Below, piece by piece: positions 8,053-20,900 of a stretch of 64,000 nucleotides of DNA (position 1 is the first letter of the stretch; the number at the start of each line of letters is the position of its first letter). The translations under genes were made by a program, and so were the position numbers. Where the stretch lies: positions 21,818,818-21,882,817 of the forward strand of contig CM070613.1 of the NCBI GenBank assembly GCA_036346395.1. The letters run 5' to 3'. The notes under the pieces were generated by a model. That model was not told the origin of the DNA. It made no database searches and saw only the letters and a program-made list of their open reading frames with translations. This stretch comes from Hsuehochloa calcarea. Its lineage: Eukaryota > Streptophyta > Magnoliopsida > Poales > Poaceae.

Positions 8053-9467
8053 CACAGAGCCAACTCCAATTGCTCCACTCCAAATGGCAAAACACATTCG
8101 CTCATTTGAATGCAATTTTCGACAAGGTTTCAAAGATGATATTCTCAGTAGGTTACAAAACACATTTGCTAACCCTTCGAATACTCATCACAAGGAATAA
8201 GGTACATGGACTTACACCATTTGCAAAACGCATTTGCAAACTTAAGTCACATGCTACAAGGGTTATGCATGAGCCTCGATTATTTACAAAACACATTCGC
8301 AAATAAACAGCATCATGCCTAGATGAGCTAGAGCAAACATAATGAGCTATCAACACATGACTAACTCAAACTACTAGTTAAGACCCCTCTTAATAGTACG
8401 GCAACCTATACTAGCAATCCGGTCTTCCAACCAAACAACAAAACCGGTAAAAGACTAGGAACACATCCTTAGCCCTAGCTAGTCATACCTTTGCCTTGCA
8501 TCTTCTTGAAGCTTGATGACGCACATCAACACTTCAAGTCCGGGTCTTTATCTTTGACAATCATCAACACATGATGATTTCTTCACTTCGGGATCTTGTC
8601 TTGAACATCATCAACACATGATGATTTCTCCATCCCGAGTCTTCACATGCATTCCTTCACTTGACCTCCATCAACACATGATGATTGGTCTTCTCTTGTC
8701 TTGATGATCAACTCATGATTATTTCTTCTTGATAAGCATCATTTACACCAAGCTCTTGACTTGATGATCAACTCATGATCATCCCAAGTCTTCATCATCC
8801 TGGAACATAACCTATATATCCAACTCATGAAAAATGTTAGTTCCACAATGTGATCATCATTAATTACCACACCATACCATTAACTCATAATGGTGGGACA
8901 AGATACCTCAATCTTTCCCTCTTTGGTAATTGATGATAACCACTAAAATTCTTATAAATTTAATGATGATAAATGAGAGAACAAATGAGTATATATAAAC
9001 TACACAAGTTATATATACTCTAACATGAGTATACAAGAACTACACAAGTTCTATATACTTATAACATGAGTATATACGAACTACACAAGTTTTGTATACT
9101 CAAAGGTTTTGTTTCAACGTAAAGATCCCAATATATGTGGAGAATGGAATATGGATCAATACTAATGAAACCACAAAGTATAGGATAAAACTCCCCCTAA
9201 ATGTGTGCATACACAAATGTGTAATATGATCATATGCACATATTCAAGTTTGACTTATGGTTGAGTTCAATTCTATATTTTGGACCCGAGAAATGCAACA
9301 ATATATAAGATTGAGATGTCGATTGCATACCTCGTTGTGTTTCACCTTTATATCCAAATGAGACTACACAAAGATAATACTTGATAAAAGAGTTAGTCTC
9401 ATATTTGGATTTGTCATTAATCACCAAAACAATCCATTAACTCATAATGGTGGGTCTAGATCTTTCA

Positions 9468-10869
9468 CTAAGTTCATGAGAACTCGTCCACAAACGTTTT
9501 CTAGCCATGTCTCACTGGTTGAATTCGATGATTGGCTTCGTGTCATTGAGAGGAAGCTGTTAATCACCCAATGCAGCGATCATGTAAATGTTCTATATGC
9601 CACTCACCAGATTGAAGGCATAGCTGCCGAATGGTGGGAAAATTTCTATGCACCGCATGAGACACCACAAAATATTACCTGTAAAGAGTTTTTAGCTGCT
9701 TTTCGCCAGTACCATGTACCGAAAGGAATCATGGATCTGAAGAAGGATGAGTTCCGCGCTCTCAAGCAAGGAGGGATGTCAGTAACTGACTATCTCAATA
9801 AATTTCCCAGCCTGCCCACCATGTCGCGGAAGATGTCGCCATAGATAAGGCCCATCAGAGTCGTTTTCTGAAGGGATTGAATTCTGGATTGCAAGTTAAC
9901 TTGATTACCTATACTTTTCCAGACTTCCAGGAGCTAGTCAACAAAGCTTTGATCCTGTAAGACAAGCGCAAAGAACTGGAAGACAATCACAAACACAGGA
10001 TGGCTCAGCAAGGGAGTCGCCAGTTACAGCAGAAGGCAAGAACAGTTCCGCAGCAGTTTAACCGTTTTCCACCGCAGAACTCTTTCAGGACACCTACACC
10101 AACTTCAACACCTTGTGCAATGGTTCATAATTTTTGCAACCCGGTACCAGCCAACCCCATTCCAGGGAACAACCCGCAGAGTAGACCAAGAGTTTGTTTT
10201 TCGTGCCGTCAGCCAGGGTACTTTGCCAACCTTGGAGCTACACCAGCCAAGACACCAGCACAGAGCACCAATCAGGCAACATCTCAAGTTGCCGACCAAA
10301 CCGGAGGAGCACCACAATCCGTGGTCAGAGGTCGTGTCAACCACATCACTCTGGAAGGAGCCCAGAGAGTACCCGACGTTGTACTGGGTAAGTTTCTGGT
10401 AAACTCAGTACACGCATTAGTTTTATTTGATTCTAGAGCTTCACATTCATTTGTTTCTGGAGTTTTTGCAACCAAGAATAATTTAAAAGTTAAGCATCTT
10501 AAGCGTACTCTGTTAGTCCAGTCGCTTGGAGCAGAGCTAAGCTCTAAAGTGAGATGTTTAGGAGCTAAGTTACTCATAGCTAGAGTTGAGTTTCTAGCCA
10601 ACCTAATTGTTCTATACACTCAAACCTTAGATGTCATTCTTGGCATGGATTAGTTATCAAAACACAAAGCTGTGTTAGATTGTAGCCGAAGAGCTGTAAC
10701 AATCGAGGATACCAATGGAAAGAAAGTGGAGTTTCTAGCCACCTTCGTCCATGATGGACATCTGTTAGTCAATAGTCTGAAGACCACATCTTTGGAAGAT
10801 ATGCCTATTGTTAGAGAATATCCAGATATGTTTCCAGAAGAGTTACCAGAAATACCACTAGGGTTAAAT
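9468..10869 (+). pseudogene. G0: gypsy gag-protease remnant interrupted by S1
   Basis: The first readable residues (KFMRTRPQTF) join directly to the S1 LTR end, so S1 inserted in this gag. The region 9476-9844 carries the gypsy gag block (GIAAEWWENF, FLAAFRQYHVPKGIMDL). From 10000 a glutamine/proline-rich segment leads to a broken zinc knuckle (CFSCRQPGYFAN: histidine and last cysteine missing). A protease domain follows with active-site region LFDSRASHSF (normally DSGA) and ILGMD followed by a stop where Trp is usual (10651-10653). The frame stops at 9842-9844 and 10651-10653 and fades near 10865, before any RT. It is a dead fragment; its 5' part is left of the window. Confidence 0.85.
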
Positions 10870-11342
10870 TTTGTTCTGCTGCTGCTATTTTATTTATTAC
10901 CAGCCCTGCGAGGCTTAATAAATGTAAACTCGACCATAAGGTCAAAACCATTATTTGTTATTCAAATTAGTCGTTTATTTTATTAATCGTCTTGTGTGGA
11001 TCGATATTCATCTATGGTGATACTGTGTGCACATGCGTGATCCTGGACTAGTGCATTATACACAGAGGGTCCATAATTGCATTTTTGGGTCCCGATACCC
11101 CTCGATCTGGTCGGATAAAGAAAGTGTATGATCGTGCCACTAGTAGTCGAAAAGTTGACCACATGAAGTTATCTATCACTAGATCGAGAAAGTATTGAAT
11201 AGTCCATGCATAAAATATATCTCACCTGGAGTTCAACTAGATATCATCAGGCAAAAGGAGAATACACAAGCAGGTTGTTCAGTCCGACCAGATACAAATT
11301 GTTCGTGTGGAGATACAGACTGGTCATGAGTTGGTTGTACAT
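10870..11342. other. Unassigned AT-rich segment between G0 remnant and LTR
   Basis: I find no coding potential or recognisable repeat here. If the LTR at 11343 belongs to G0, this should be pol and 3' leader, but neither pol motifs nor a PPT is visible, so pol is deleted or the LTR belongs to another insertion. Confidence 0.5.
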
Positions 11343-12497
11343 TGTAACATCCCAAAGTTTTTTTACTAAAAATAAAATTAATAAAGTTATTATTTTATTA
11401 GATTTTCTAGCCGTCAAAGAATTTTCTTGATTCTCTGTAATTTAAAAAGAGTTTTCTTTGTTAAAAGAAAAGAAAAAAAATCAATTAATTAATTTCTTTG
11501 TTTTAAAGTCCAAAAGAAAATTTATAGAGTTTTTTTGGGATTTTATTGGATTTAAAGTGAAAAAATAATTAATTTCTGGAATTTTCTGGAATTTAAAAAT
11601 GTTTATCCTATTTTCTAAAAAATAAAAATAATTACTGTACAAAAATAAAAGCCAAATTTAAGTTGGAATTATTTTTATTAAGTTCAAAATAATTCAAAGA
11701 ATTTCTGTGAATTTTTCTAGAATTTTTGGACTCCATTTGCTATTTTCTAAAAAAACTATCTAATTTATTACTTATTCTATAATTCCAAAATAATAATAAA
11801 ATCGTTCAGACTGTCCAAACAGTAGCTTTGTGAACCGCAGCCTTGTGCCATTCGACCGTCCCAACATTTTTGTTTTTTATTATTATTTATTTTTTCACTG
11901 AAAATTCTTTGTAACTAAAAAATTCATATCTAATTCATCTTAACTCCAAATCAAGTGAAACCAATTATTATATTTTACATTTCAAATGAAATTTTTCTAA
12001 AATTGTTTTTTTTAAACTTATCGCTATTTCAAAAATTATAGTTTTTGGAAAGTGATCATTAACCAAATTATTTTCACACTAGAAAATGCTTTTAAATTTG
12101 AAAATTTGTAGAAAATGTTTTTGAATTCCAAATGAGTTGAATCAAGTTATTTTGTTCTTATAATTTTATTCTCTATTTTATACTTGAAACGTCTCGACCG
12201 GACTTGATGCAACATCTCGGGCGAATATTCCGGTTCGTTGGACGAGTTCACCCGGGATGAGTTGATCCCGTTCACCTACACAAACTCTAAGTTTAAATTC
12301 AAAACCTTGTTCCAAAATCAATTTTCTTTGCGGACAATCCTGGATTCAAACTCTTGTTCTGAATTCATCTCAAATTCAAATTTTAGCCGAATTTAAAAAT
12401 TTGAATTTGAATTTTCTCCAAAATAATTTTTTTAGAATCTTATTTCAAATTATGGTTGAAAACATCCCCTCATTTCTTCTCGGTCCACCTCCACCCC

Positions 12498-12505
12498 TAT
12501 ATAAG
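12498..12505 (+). promoter_or_regulatory. TATA box candidate in gypsy LTR
   Basis: CCCTATATAAGAGAGCACC follows a pyrimidine-rich stretch. A near copy, GATATAAGAGAGCACC, recurs at 13262-13277, suggesting an internal duplication of the promoter region. Confidence 0.5.
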
Positions 12506-13460
12506 AGAGCACCGTGTGCATCTCCTCCCCTCATCTATCCCGAAAATTTATTGACCCCAATTTTAATCAGTAATTATATGCATTTTATATTATATTTGTT
12601 ATTTTGCATTTGTAAATATCCTAATCAAGTCTTCCCAGGAAATAATTTAATTAAAAACTTTACAATGTTTATCTTTCAAGTAACACAAGAATTTATTTAC
12701 ATCGATCATATTATGTTTTCAAAAATATTAAAATAAAACTTGCATTTTCGCCTAAAGCCTTCCTTGAAATCTTGCGGTCCATCGTTGTCCACCAAACCAT
12801 CTTCTTCTCCATTTTCTTCCTCAAAAGACCATTAGTTATTCAAAAGCGGTATAATAGAGTTAGAATAAAATAAATTGCCTCCTATCCTGAACGTCCAGCA
12901 CACTCATGCATGCCATTAACGTCCAACCAAGCTTCAAAATCTCCATGAATTTCTCCATAATTATTCACAAAATTAATTGTATTCATTTCCCACGTGCAAA
13001 ACCAAAGAAGCAACACATGACTCATCCATTGCACACACAAGCCCAACACCATTTGTCATCAAGAGCAAGACAACCAAAGCCCCAAATCAACATGCCAAGC
13101 CAAGCCATCACACTAATTCACGAGGCGTGCCATGCAACCCTCTTCTTCGCTAAAATCCAGAGTAAAGACACCGCATCCTTTATCTCACTCTTATTAGAAT
13201 CAATCCCGGTAGCATCACCTCCATTTTCTTCATCACAGAGCGGTAGGGTTAGGGTAGAGAGGAGATATAAGAGAGCACCTCCATAAGCATGCATACAAAT
13301 AATCATCGAGTGAAATCCTCTCCTAGAGCGGGAACCCTCATCTATCCCCAAGAAAATCTTAAGTCCTGCGAGGCGAAGAAGGAGGCGCGCCCTCCTTTTC
13401 TCCTCTCCACAATCGATGTTTAAGGGAGAGAAGGGGGTTCGGCCGAGAGGGGATCAGGAA

Positions 13461-13482
13461 GAGAGAGAGAGAGAGAGAGAGG
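13461..13482. repeat. (GA)n microsatellite
   Basis: An uninterrupted GA run of about ten units sits in the LTR. Confidence 0.95.
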
Positions 13483-15787
13483 TGTGATTAGGGATTAAGT
13501 GTTGAATAAAAATTGGAATTAAAGAATAGTGTAAATAAATTTTAGTGTATAGCAATGGCTATAGTTTTAGCTATTTAAATTGACGTTATTTAGTAAGGAT
13601 TATTAATACCATATCAATATTGCAATCATCTAAGTTTAAGTCGTCCGTTGTGGTTGTATACCTAGAATGCCTGGAGAGAGTGTTTGTGAGTACTAGGTGT
13701 CCTGTTAAGGAAAACAACATCACCTAAACTCTAGGTATTGTCAGTCATTATAATTCCACCAGAAATTGAATTAACTTTAACCAGTCCATAAGAAATTGAA
13801 TTTTTATTAAATTAAAATCTATACTTAAATGCATCTAGAATCATAACCTCATTAATATGTAATTATCATGCATTTTTGAGCATTTTGGATTTCTCGATTT
13901 TATTGGTATTTATTCGCTATTGTATTTTCTTTTAGATTTTGAATTGCGCAACGTGAACGATTACGCCTCCGAGAGTGAACAAGTGGACTTCTACCAAGGC
14001 AAGCATCCTCTCTGCACCATGTTGATCCCAATTTTTGAACTGTAGATTTACAAAACACGGTGATCTTTGTTGCATGCTAATTTTCTTAAAATTAATTGTG
14101 ATCTGTCAATAGGTAGTTACAACCTGACAATTGTGGTTTACCTTGAATTGATCATACACTCAACCTAAGGTAGTTTGTGGTGATATAATACTTAATTTCA
14201 ATTTTGCTTAGCCATGCAGTCCATAGAACGGTAGTGTTTGGCAGGCTTATCTTGTCAAACCTGGGGAACAACAAATACATTTTTATTTTTGTTGATTCTT
14301 TGTTCGATTTATTTAAATCAAATGAATCTAAATCTTGTTGTTAAACTTAATTCAAATCTGGACAAGTGGATGTTAGTGATGGTGCCTAGTGCGAGAATGG
14401 GAAGCTGTGGATGTCTTATGCAGGTTGATTAAGGACCGAACTCGACGGCCCAATTCAAGCCCCAACGTACTTCCACACGCTTGATGTATGGGTATTGTTT
14501 GGTTAAGTAAAGGGTTAATATTATTGAGTTGGATCTGAGGAGAGTAAGGACATGTGTATTGATTTCATATGGCATAGATGCTTAAGTCTTGGGCCGTGTC
14601 GTATGCCATGTGGAGCTTATATCGATATCAGATGTTCTTAGAAGGGTAAGGGCGTAGATGTGTTACATCGCATGTACGTACCTTCAGGGCCCGACTGCGG
14701 TGTAATATGTGTGGCTAACACGAGTTTGCATTTAATTGACTGGGTCGGCATTCCCTGTACAACATGTGAACCTCGGTTGAATATATGCTATCAGTCGTTG
14801 TTTAAGCGGATCGATTTCACATGGGTCATCCAACTCAATAGTGTCAACTTGTTGAAAAATACCAAATCTTAGTTTACCGTACGGCATACCAAAGGCGGTG
14901 TGCTATTATTAGGAGGCTTACGGGCTAACTAAGTCGTGTGGGTAAAGATGTACACCCCTGCAGGGATTAAAACTATTCGAATAGCCGTGTCCACGGTTAC
15001 GGACAACGCTTGGATTGATGTCACCTGTATAGAATTTGCTCTAATTTTGGGTTTTGGGAATTATTAATTTCGACATGATAGTGAGTCATGCAATTTATTG
15101 TTAGTGGTTGTAGCCACTTGGTTTTGATACTAATTATGATCATACTTTTATTTAATTCTGTTTTAATCCAAATTGATTTATTAAATTGCTTTACTAAAAC
15201 CTAGCAAGTGTAGGTTAAGATGTATTGCTTTCTGCAAAATTTAACCATTATAACCTTCCTGTTGTTAACCTTATGCATCTATAAATTCTAATCCTTTGTA
15301 TAGGACCTCTCAGACACTTTATTTTAAATAGTTTGTGTAAGTCTTGCTGAGTACCTTTCGTACTCAGTGGAATTTTCCACTTGTTGCGGTAAAGAACGCC
15401 CTAGGTAATATTTCAAGTTGACGCGATTACGTTGATACTTGGCTTTAATCCCGTCAAGTTGCCCTTGGGTTGTGGCGCTTTGGGAAGTTTATTTTATTAC
15501 TTCCTTTTCATTTATGATTTACTTAATGTTTCATTTGTAAATTTTTATTAATGTATTCCAATCGTGTATGCTTGTGATATAATGTTGTAAGGATATGTCT
15601 ATGTTAGCGACTCATCACGGAGCTAACATCGAGGCATATCAGGAACTGAATATTGGAATTGTACCTTGTTAATGATTATACTTCTAGTATTATTTTTAAT
15701 TGAGACTTGATTGTTCTTGATTAAAAATTTTGCTTTTGGTATGATTATTAATTTGGTATAAAACTCCAATATTCCGGGGTCCTCACA

Positions 15788-16940
15788 CCGAACGGCACTC
15801 CGATGACGATTGCGACGCCTGCAGTGGAGCCTCGCCACCATCGACCACATCCCGGCTTTGCCTCGTGATGTTCTACGCCGTGCTCCCCTCGCCTTCGCCG
15901 GAGCATCGTTGGAACACCGCCACCACCGTGAGCCCACGACGCGTTGCCGCCTCTCTCCTCACCGCGCGGCCGACCGTGCCTTTTCCACCACCATCAAGGT
16001 GAGCATTGTGTTCCCCATGTTGCCTCTTCGTTTTGCTTCAAACCTCACCCGCTACCTCCCCTCCGTTTGCCTGGAACACCAACGTCAACCCGCCGATCGC
16101 CGCTCACCATGGAGGTATCGCCTCAAACCGTATCTGGCCAAACCGACAGCACCTATGCGCTCCTTAGGCCGAGGCCATGCTTGTGCTCACCTCCGTTCAT
16201 CCCCCATGCCTCTGGAATGACAACGCTGCTGTTTGGCCGTGCGTGCCACACCTCAAACGCCGTTGCCGCCTCCTCACTCAGTCTACGGCCAAAACGCCAC
16301 CACCATCTAGTAGAGTATCTCGTCGGTGTTCCATTTTGTTAGTTCGCCGGCCACCCCATCACCAGCTTCGCCGGCGCCGTCATCCATCTCGAGCCACCCA
16401 GATGTGCTCTGCGTTGCTTGGCTCTGAGATGTGTTCGTGTTGGTTGAAGTCTCTCTGTTCTCTTGCTTCAACTAATTTAGCTTTAGTATTTGTCACAAGA
16501 AAACGTTGGCTCGATTAGTTACATGGGCTTAGTTAGTCTCCTTCCTTTGCCTAACGTCTTGAGTTCAAATATTGGAAACACCATTGTTTTCTAGTCTTTT
16601 ACTTGGGTCAATGACAGCCAGGCTCCATGTGTCATACTCACATTTATATTCCAACTAAACATCATTCTCTCACTAGCATATGGGCCATTGATGTCATACA
16701 CACATACACATTCATTTGGTCTTCGTTGCAAGCATCCGAATCAACCATGGTGAGGAGAAGCTAGATGCGAGGACTTGGCGCTCGTTGACTTGGTGCCAGA
16801 TCTAGCAAAGAGGAGATGACGACAGAGCAAGGCAATGAAGAGCTCGGCGGCGGCTCAGGGGCCACTGGCTCAAGCAGAGGCTTAGCAAGATGGCGGCGGC
16901 GGTGGATTTAGGAAATAGGATTTGGGTTAGGGAAGAAGAA
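15788..16940. other. GC-rich unassigned segment, probably transposon interior
   Basis: The left half (15788-16430) is GC-rich with overlapping open frames in two registers, but none shows a domain I recognise. The right part, read on the minus strand from the PBS at 16951-16941, could be the 5' leader of a copia element (a run of CCGCC near 16895-16905). I see no second LTR. A captured gene fragment is possible but unsupported. Confidence 0.4.
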
Positions 16941-17107
16941 CTTTGATACCATGTTAGATTCTGAGAGAGTGATTTTGCTATTCACAATATACATCTTATC
17001 TATTAATGGGAGAGTATATATAGAGAAGAGTACATGAGCCTCATGAGCTACATGGGCCACAAGGGCTAAGGGAGGGAGAAAATATACAACCAACACTACT
17101 CTTAACA
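16941..17107 (-). mobile_element. Short copia LTR (156 bp) with PBS, truncated element
   Basis: The LTR 16952-17107 reads in element sense TGTTAAGAGT to GAATCTAACA and is followed by TGGTATCAAAG (16951-16941), an initiator Met-tRNA PBS. A TATA-like CTATATATAC lies inside (about 17013-17022). The TGTTA/TAACA ends are typical of copia. Only this LTR and some leader remain; no gag or pol is visible. Confidence 0.75.
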
Positions 17108-17935
17108 TATACCATCTGCTAATGTTAGGGGAAGGGAACCAATTGTGCCATGCCGTTATAATTTTCTTTATTTAGCTTAAGGCACATATTAAAAAAATGC
17201 TTTTATTATATTAGTTATAAGAAATGAGAAAAAAGAATGGTGTAAGCAAGTCAACTTAGTTTACTTATTTGAGGTGAAAGCATGCCACCTAAATATTAGG
17301 TTGACACATGTACTTTAATATATTTCTGCTAGGTAGATGAAAAAGTGGATGTCACACATTTGTGAGGTATGGTTTTATTTAATAGACCTTCTTTATAGAG
17401 TTGAGATTGTGTTTGTTGACAAATGACTATAATTTTCCTATATTTTCTTAACTTTATGGGATAGCTAAGAAAATTATTTTGTACAATTCCTTTGTAAAAC
17501 ATTAACCTCAACTACTACAAATACTCATTTAGATATCACTGTACGATATATCCACATCATTCTATATACTTACGACTCGCTCATGGCAGGCCCCAAACAA
17601 CAATTAAGCATATGTTCTTACTTCGATCAAAACGGATAAACTCATCCCGTTACATTTTATTTGATTGGTTGCTGCAGATCGCATAGATGATTAGTGGTAA
17701 AACACTTCTAAATCTTGTTTGCTTAGTCCTGGATGGGTGTTACCTTCACCCACATCAATCATGCATGGGGTTTCCAGGCTTCAAGGTATGCTCAGAATTC
17801 ATCCAGAATCCAAGAAAAAAAAATGGGACAAAATGAAAAGGAAATAAATAACTGCTGATCAGCATTATCTCCCTGGCTCCCGCCATTCCCAACCGCTAAA
17901 ACCACCCCCACTCTGCACTCCCGCCGCGGCCATCC
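17108..17935. other. Intergenic upstream region of the LON-domain gene
   Basis: Mostly AT-rich DNA without a coding frame. The last about 70 bp before the ATG are C-rich 5' UTR (CCACCCCCACTCTGCACTCC). An AAATAAATAA stretch at about 17843-17852 is the only weak TATA candidate. No transposon termini are recognised. Confidence 0.5.
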
Positions 17936-20900
17936 ATGGCCGCCTCCACTCTGCTCCCCCTCCTCTCCCCCTCAGCACCGAACCCCCAAGATCCGAGCCC
18001 TAGGTCCTTCCCTTCCCTCCTCGCGTGCCCAGCGCGCCGGCGCCAGCTCCGCGCCGCTCGCTGCTCGTCCTCGCCGCCGCCGCCGTCGCTCGACCTCCCC
18101 CTCCTCCCGTTCCAGCTGGCAGAGGTAAGGTTTCTGAACAACAAAAAAGTAGCCGCCTTTATAGTGATTTTGATGAGATAATTAGATAATACTCTGGCTT
18201 CCCAGTGTTGGATGGAATCCGATGGTACAGCTTAGCGAGACCAGAGTTCATAATCGGTCAAATGCCCGATTCAATGGAGTGGAATTGCTTTGGTTCTCGA
18301 CAAAATTTATATGTTGGTGAGTTGGGGTGGATTGGATTCGAATTAGAAAATTAAGAACTCCGATATTTATTTTCATTAGATAGGATAATTTAGATCAGGT
18401 GTTTGATAATCTCTTGTTGGGTTTATAGACCAAATTAGTTGAATCAGCCAAAGTATTGATGCTAGTGGAGATGGCACGAGTTGCAAATGAAACTTTGCCT
18501 TGAAGTACCATTGTAGATGTAGCCCGTTAATGTTGTGAACGTCTGTTGGTTTTTTCCATATGAATGTGCAGTGTCTTACTGAAGGTTAAATGCAATAGCA
18601 TATACACACAGTCTAAATCAAAAGTAATGCATATCACTCACCACTGCCAGGTTTATATGGTATTAGCAGTGATGGGCTTGGTTTAGCGATAATTGTTTTG
18701 TTGTGGGAGCCTATTAATAGTGCTACTGACATCTTGATATGATTGTTGTAGTAATCATCATTTGCAAATTGCAACAATGCCATGAATAGTTTTTCCTTTT
18801 TCTTTTTTGGTCTAGAGGAATTATGGACTTTATCGCAGTTCTATGATTTGATTTGCGTCTAGCTGCTTGCTGCCTTTGCAACAACTGAATAGTTTACCTT
18901 GTATCGGCTTTCCTCGGATGCCCCTTTGCTCAATAATGCTATAACTTTATTTGCCCTCCTTGGCAAGCCGGCCTTTCAGTTTTAGAAGCTTTTGAAAATC
19001 TGATGCAAGGATTGCAGCAGCCATTCTATATGGAAATCATCATTCTGGCCAGCCAGAGCATTCGGTAACCGAAACGTGTTTGATAACATTAATCCAACAA
19101 ATGACAGTTGGAAAAGGAACTTCAAACATGAATTTTCCATGGTTATCCATGGAGCAAAAGGAAAATATTTCCTAGCAATTCAAAATTGGCTAGCTAGTTT
19201 TCTTTAAGATCCGATGCAAGGATTGCAGCAGCCATTCTTTATGGAAATCTTCTGGCCAGCTAGAGCATTTGGTAACCGAAACGGGTTTGATAACTTTGAC
19301 CCAACAAATGACAGTTGGAAAAGGAACTTCAAACATGAATTTTCCATGGAGCGAAAGGAAAATATTTACTAGCAATTGAAAATTGGCTATCTAGTCTTGT
19401 TTAAGTTCTCCTTTTTGTTTTTTTTCTTCCTTTTTTCCACCTCGTAATTATGAACATTATGAATATATATATTCAATAGTATCCTTTCCTACCGTTACAA
19501 TTGAATGTTATTAATGTTCTGAATGTTTGTTTGTTTTTCCATATAAATGTGCAGTGTCTTGTTGAAGGTTAAAATGCAATAGCATATGCACACGTCTAAA
19601 GGAAAAATAACGCATATCAGTCACCACCGCGAGATTTGTACAGTAATAGCAGTGTGCTAGATGGGCTTTTTTAAGTGAGAATTTTTTTTTCTTGAAGGAG
19701 CTTATTAACGGTGCTACTGACATCAAGATATGATTATTGTAGAAATCAGCATTTGCAAATTGCAACAATGCCATGAATCATGATTTTTGCCTAAAGGAAT
19801 TATTGATGACTTAATCGCAGTGATATTATTTGATTGCCTCTAGCTGCACTGTCTTCGCAACAATTGAATAGTTTACCTTGTATCATGTTTCCTCGGATGC
19901 CCCTTTGCTCAATAATGCCGGAACATCATTTGCCCTCGTTGGCAAGCTGGCCTTCAGTTTTAGAAGCTTTTGAAAATCTGATGCAAGGATTGCAGCAGCC
20001 GTTCTATATGGAAATCATTATTATGGCCAGCTAGAGCATTTGGGTAGTGCGAAACCGAAACGTGTTTGATACCATTGATCCAACAAATGACAGTTGGAAA
20101 AGACCATTGTTATCCATGGAGCAAAAGGAAAATATTTCCTAGCAATTCAAAATTGGCCAGCTGGTCTTTTTTAAGATCTCCTTGTTGTTTTTTTTCCTTT
20201 GTTTTGTCTCGTAATTATGAACTCCTTTATTATTATTCATATATATATATAAATTCAGTAGTATCCTTTCCTACTGTTACAACAAAAACAACTGAGTAGT
20301 TTTCCTTTTCTTTTAACCAACTTAGGGAATTAATCGTGAATTACATATTCGAATCTGCACTATTTCTAGTCAATGAGTTTGCCTCTGTATTTATGCTGCG
20401 CAAAGTTTCCTGAATTGTTATCAGCTCATATGAAAATAATTACTTGGATCAGTTATTCAGCATTATGCTTACAATATGCATTTTGAATTATCAATGAACT
20501 CGGTTGGATGTTGCTAAGATAATGAAAGCATTTTAGGTGTTGATTCCATCCGAATGCAAGACTTTACACTTGTATGAAGCAAGGTATATAGCATTGCTAG
20601 AAGAGGTAATTACCATTGGCTCAATCACTTGTTTCATACTATTTTGCTGCTGCAGTATATTTTGATTTTTGTTGACATGATGTAATCTAGCTTATCTGCC
20701 ACACACAAAAATATTGTTCAAATATACATTTTGTAGAATTATCATGAAATGAAAACAGATTTAACAAGTCTTGGCATGATATCCTTCGTTAAAATTGCTG
20801 TGACCAGTAGAATGGGATTGTGGCACATCATTCTTGAAGCACAAGAACTACATATTGCTGTCATTGAATATTTATAACATAAACTTTGAGTAGAGTGGCA

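Larger units (their letters stand above)
1..9467 (-). mobile_element. S1: non-autonomous Sirevirus-like Ty1/copia element (left end outside window)
   Basis: On the minus strand the order is 5' LTR (9467 to 6842), primer-binding site (6839-6828), gag (6784-5395), a 1.9-kb spacer, an intact accessory ORF (3536-2064), a 3' leader with PPT-like tracts, PPT (1233-1220) and 3' LTR (1219 leftward). No protease, integrase, RT or RNase H is recognisable, so mobility would depend on enzymes from a relative. The copia gag signature FDGTNYAQWK, two CCHC knuckles, the WVPK tail, the PPT context and the GC-rich LTR palindromes are those known from the Sirevirus lineage. The LTRs differ at about 10 sites in 1.2 kb plus one 15-bp deletion (hand count), so insertion is recent. 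The element lies inside the gag of an older gypsy element; the candidate TSD at 9468-9472 (ctaag) cannot be confirmed because the left flank is outside the window. Confidence 0.85.
6842..9467 (-). repeat. S1 5' LTR, complete (2626 bp)
   Basis: In element sense it runs TGAAAGATCT to CGATCTTACA, with TG/CA ends. It is bounded by the PBS on one side and by interrupted gypsy gag on the other. It holds the hairpin series (about 8514-8908), a fossil LTR/PPT junction (about 8855-8940), a cluster of CGGTCNGACCG palindromes (7672-8052) and a TATA box (7611-7618). Confidence 0.93.
11343..15787 (+). mobile_element. Large gypsy LTR (4.4 kb), solo or 3' LTR of G0
   Basis: It starts TGTAACATCCCAAAG and ends GGGGTCCTCACA, the typical ends of long-LTR gypsy elements of the RIRE3/RIRE8 type. 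The flanks (tacat and ccgaa) do not match, so it is not a clean solo LTR; it may be the 3' LTR of G0. It shares with the G1, G2 and G3 LTRs the block with CTATTCGAATAG (14973-14984) and the GAGTAC..GTACTC hairpin (15348-15366). TATA-like sequences lie at 12498-12505 and 13263-13268. Confidence 0.75.

Noticed and set aside
11343..15787. Clean solo LTR
   Set aside because: The ends are good but the flanking 5-mers tacat and ccgaa do not match, so a simple solo LTR is not supported.
15810..16518. Overlapping open frames of 100-136 codons
   Set aside because: Two registers are open at once because of base composition; no recognisable domain, start context or splice signals.
17896..18144. Minus-strand 82-codon frame over exon 1 of the LON gene
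   Set aside because: Shadow of a GC-rich exon; the plus strand splices into a conserved LON domain.
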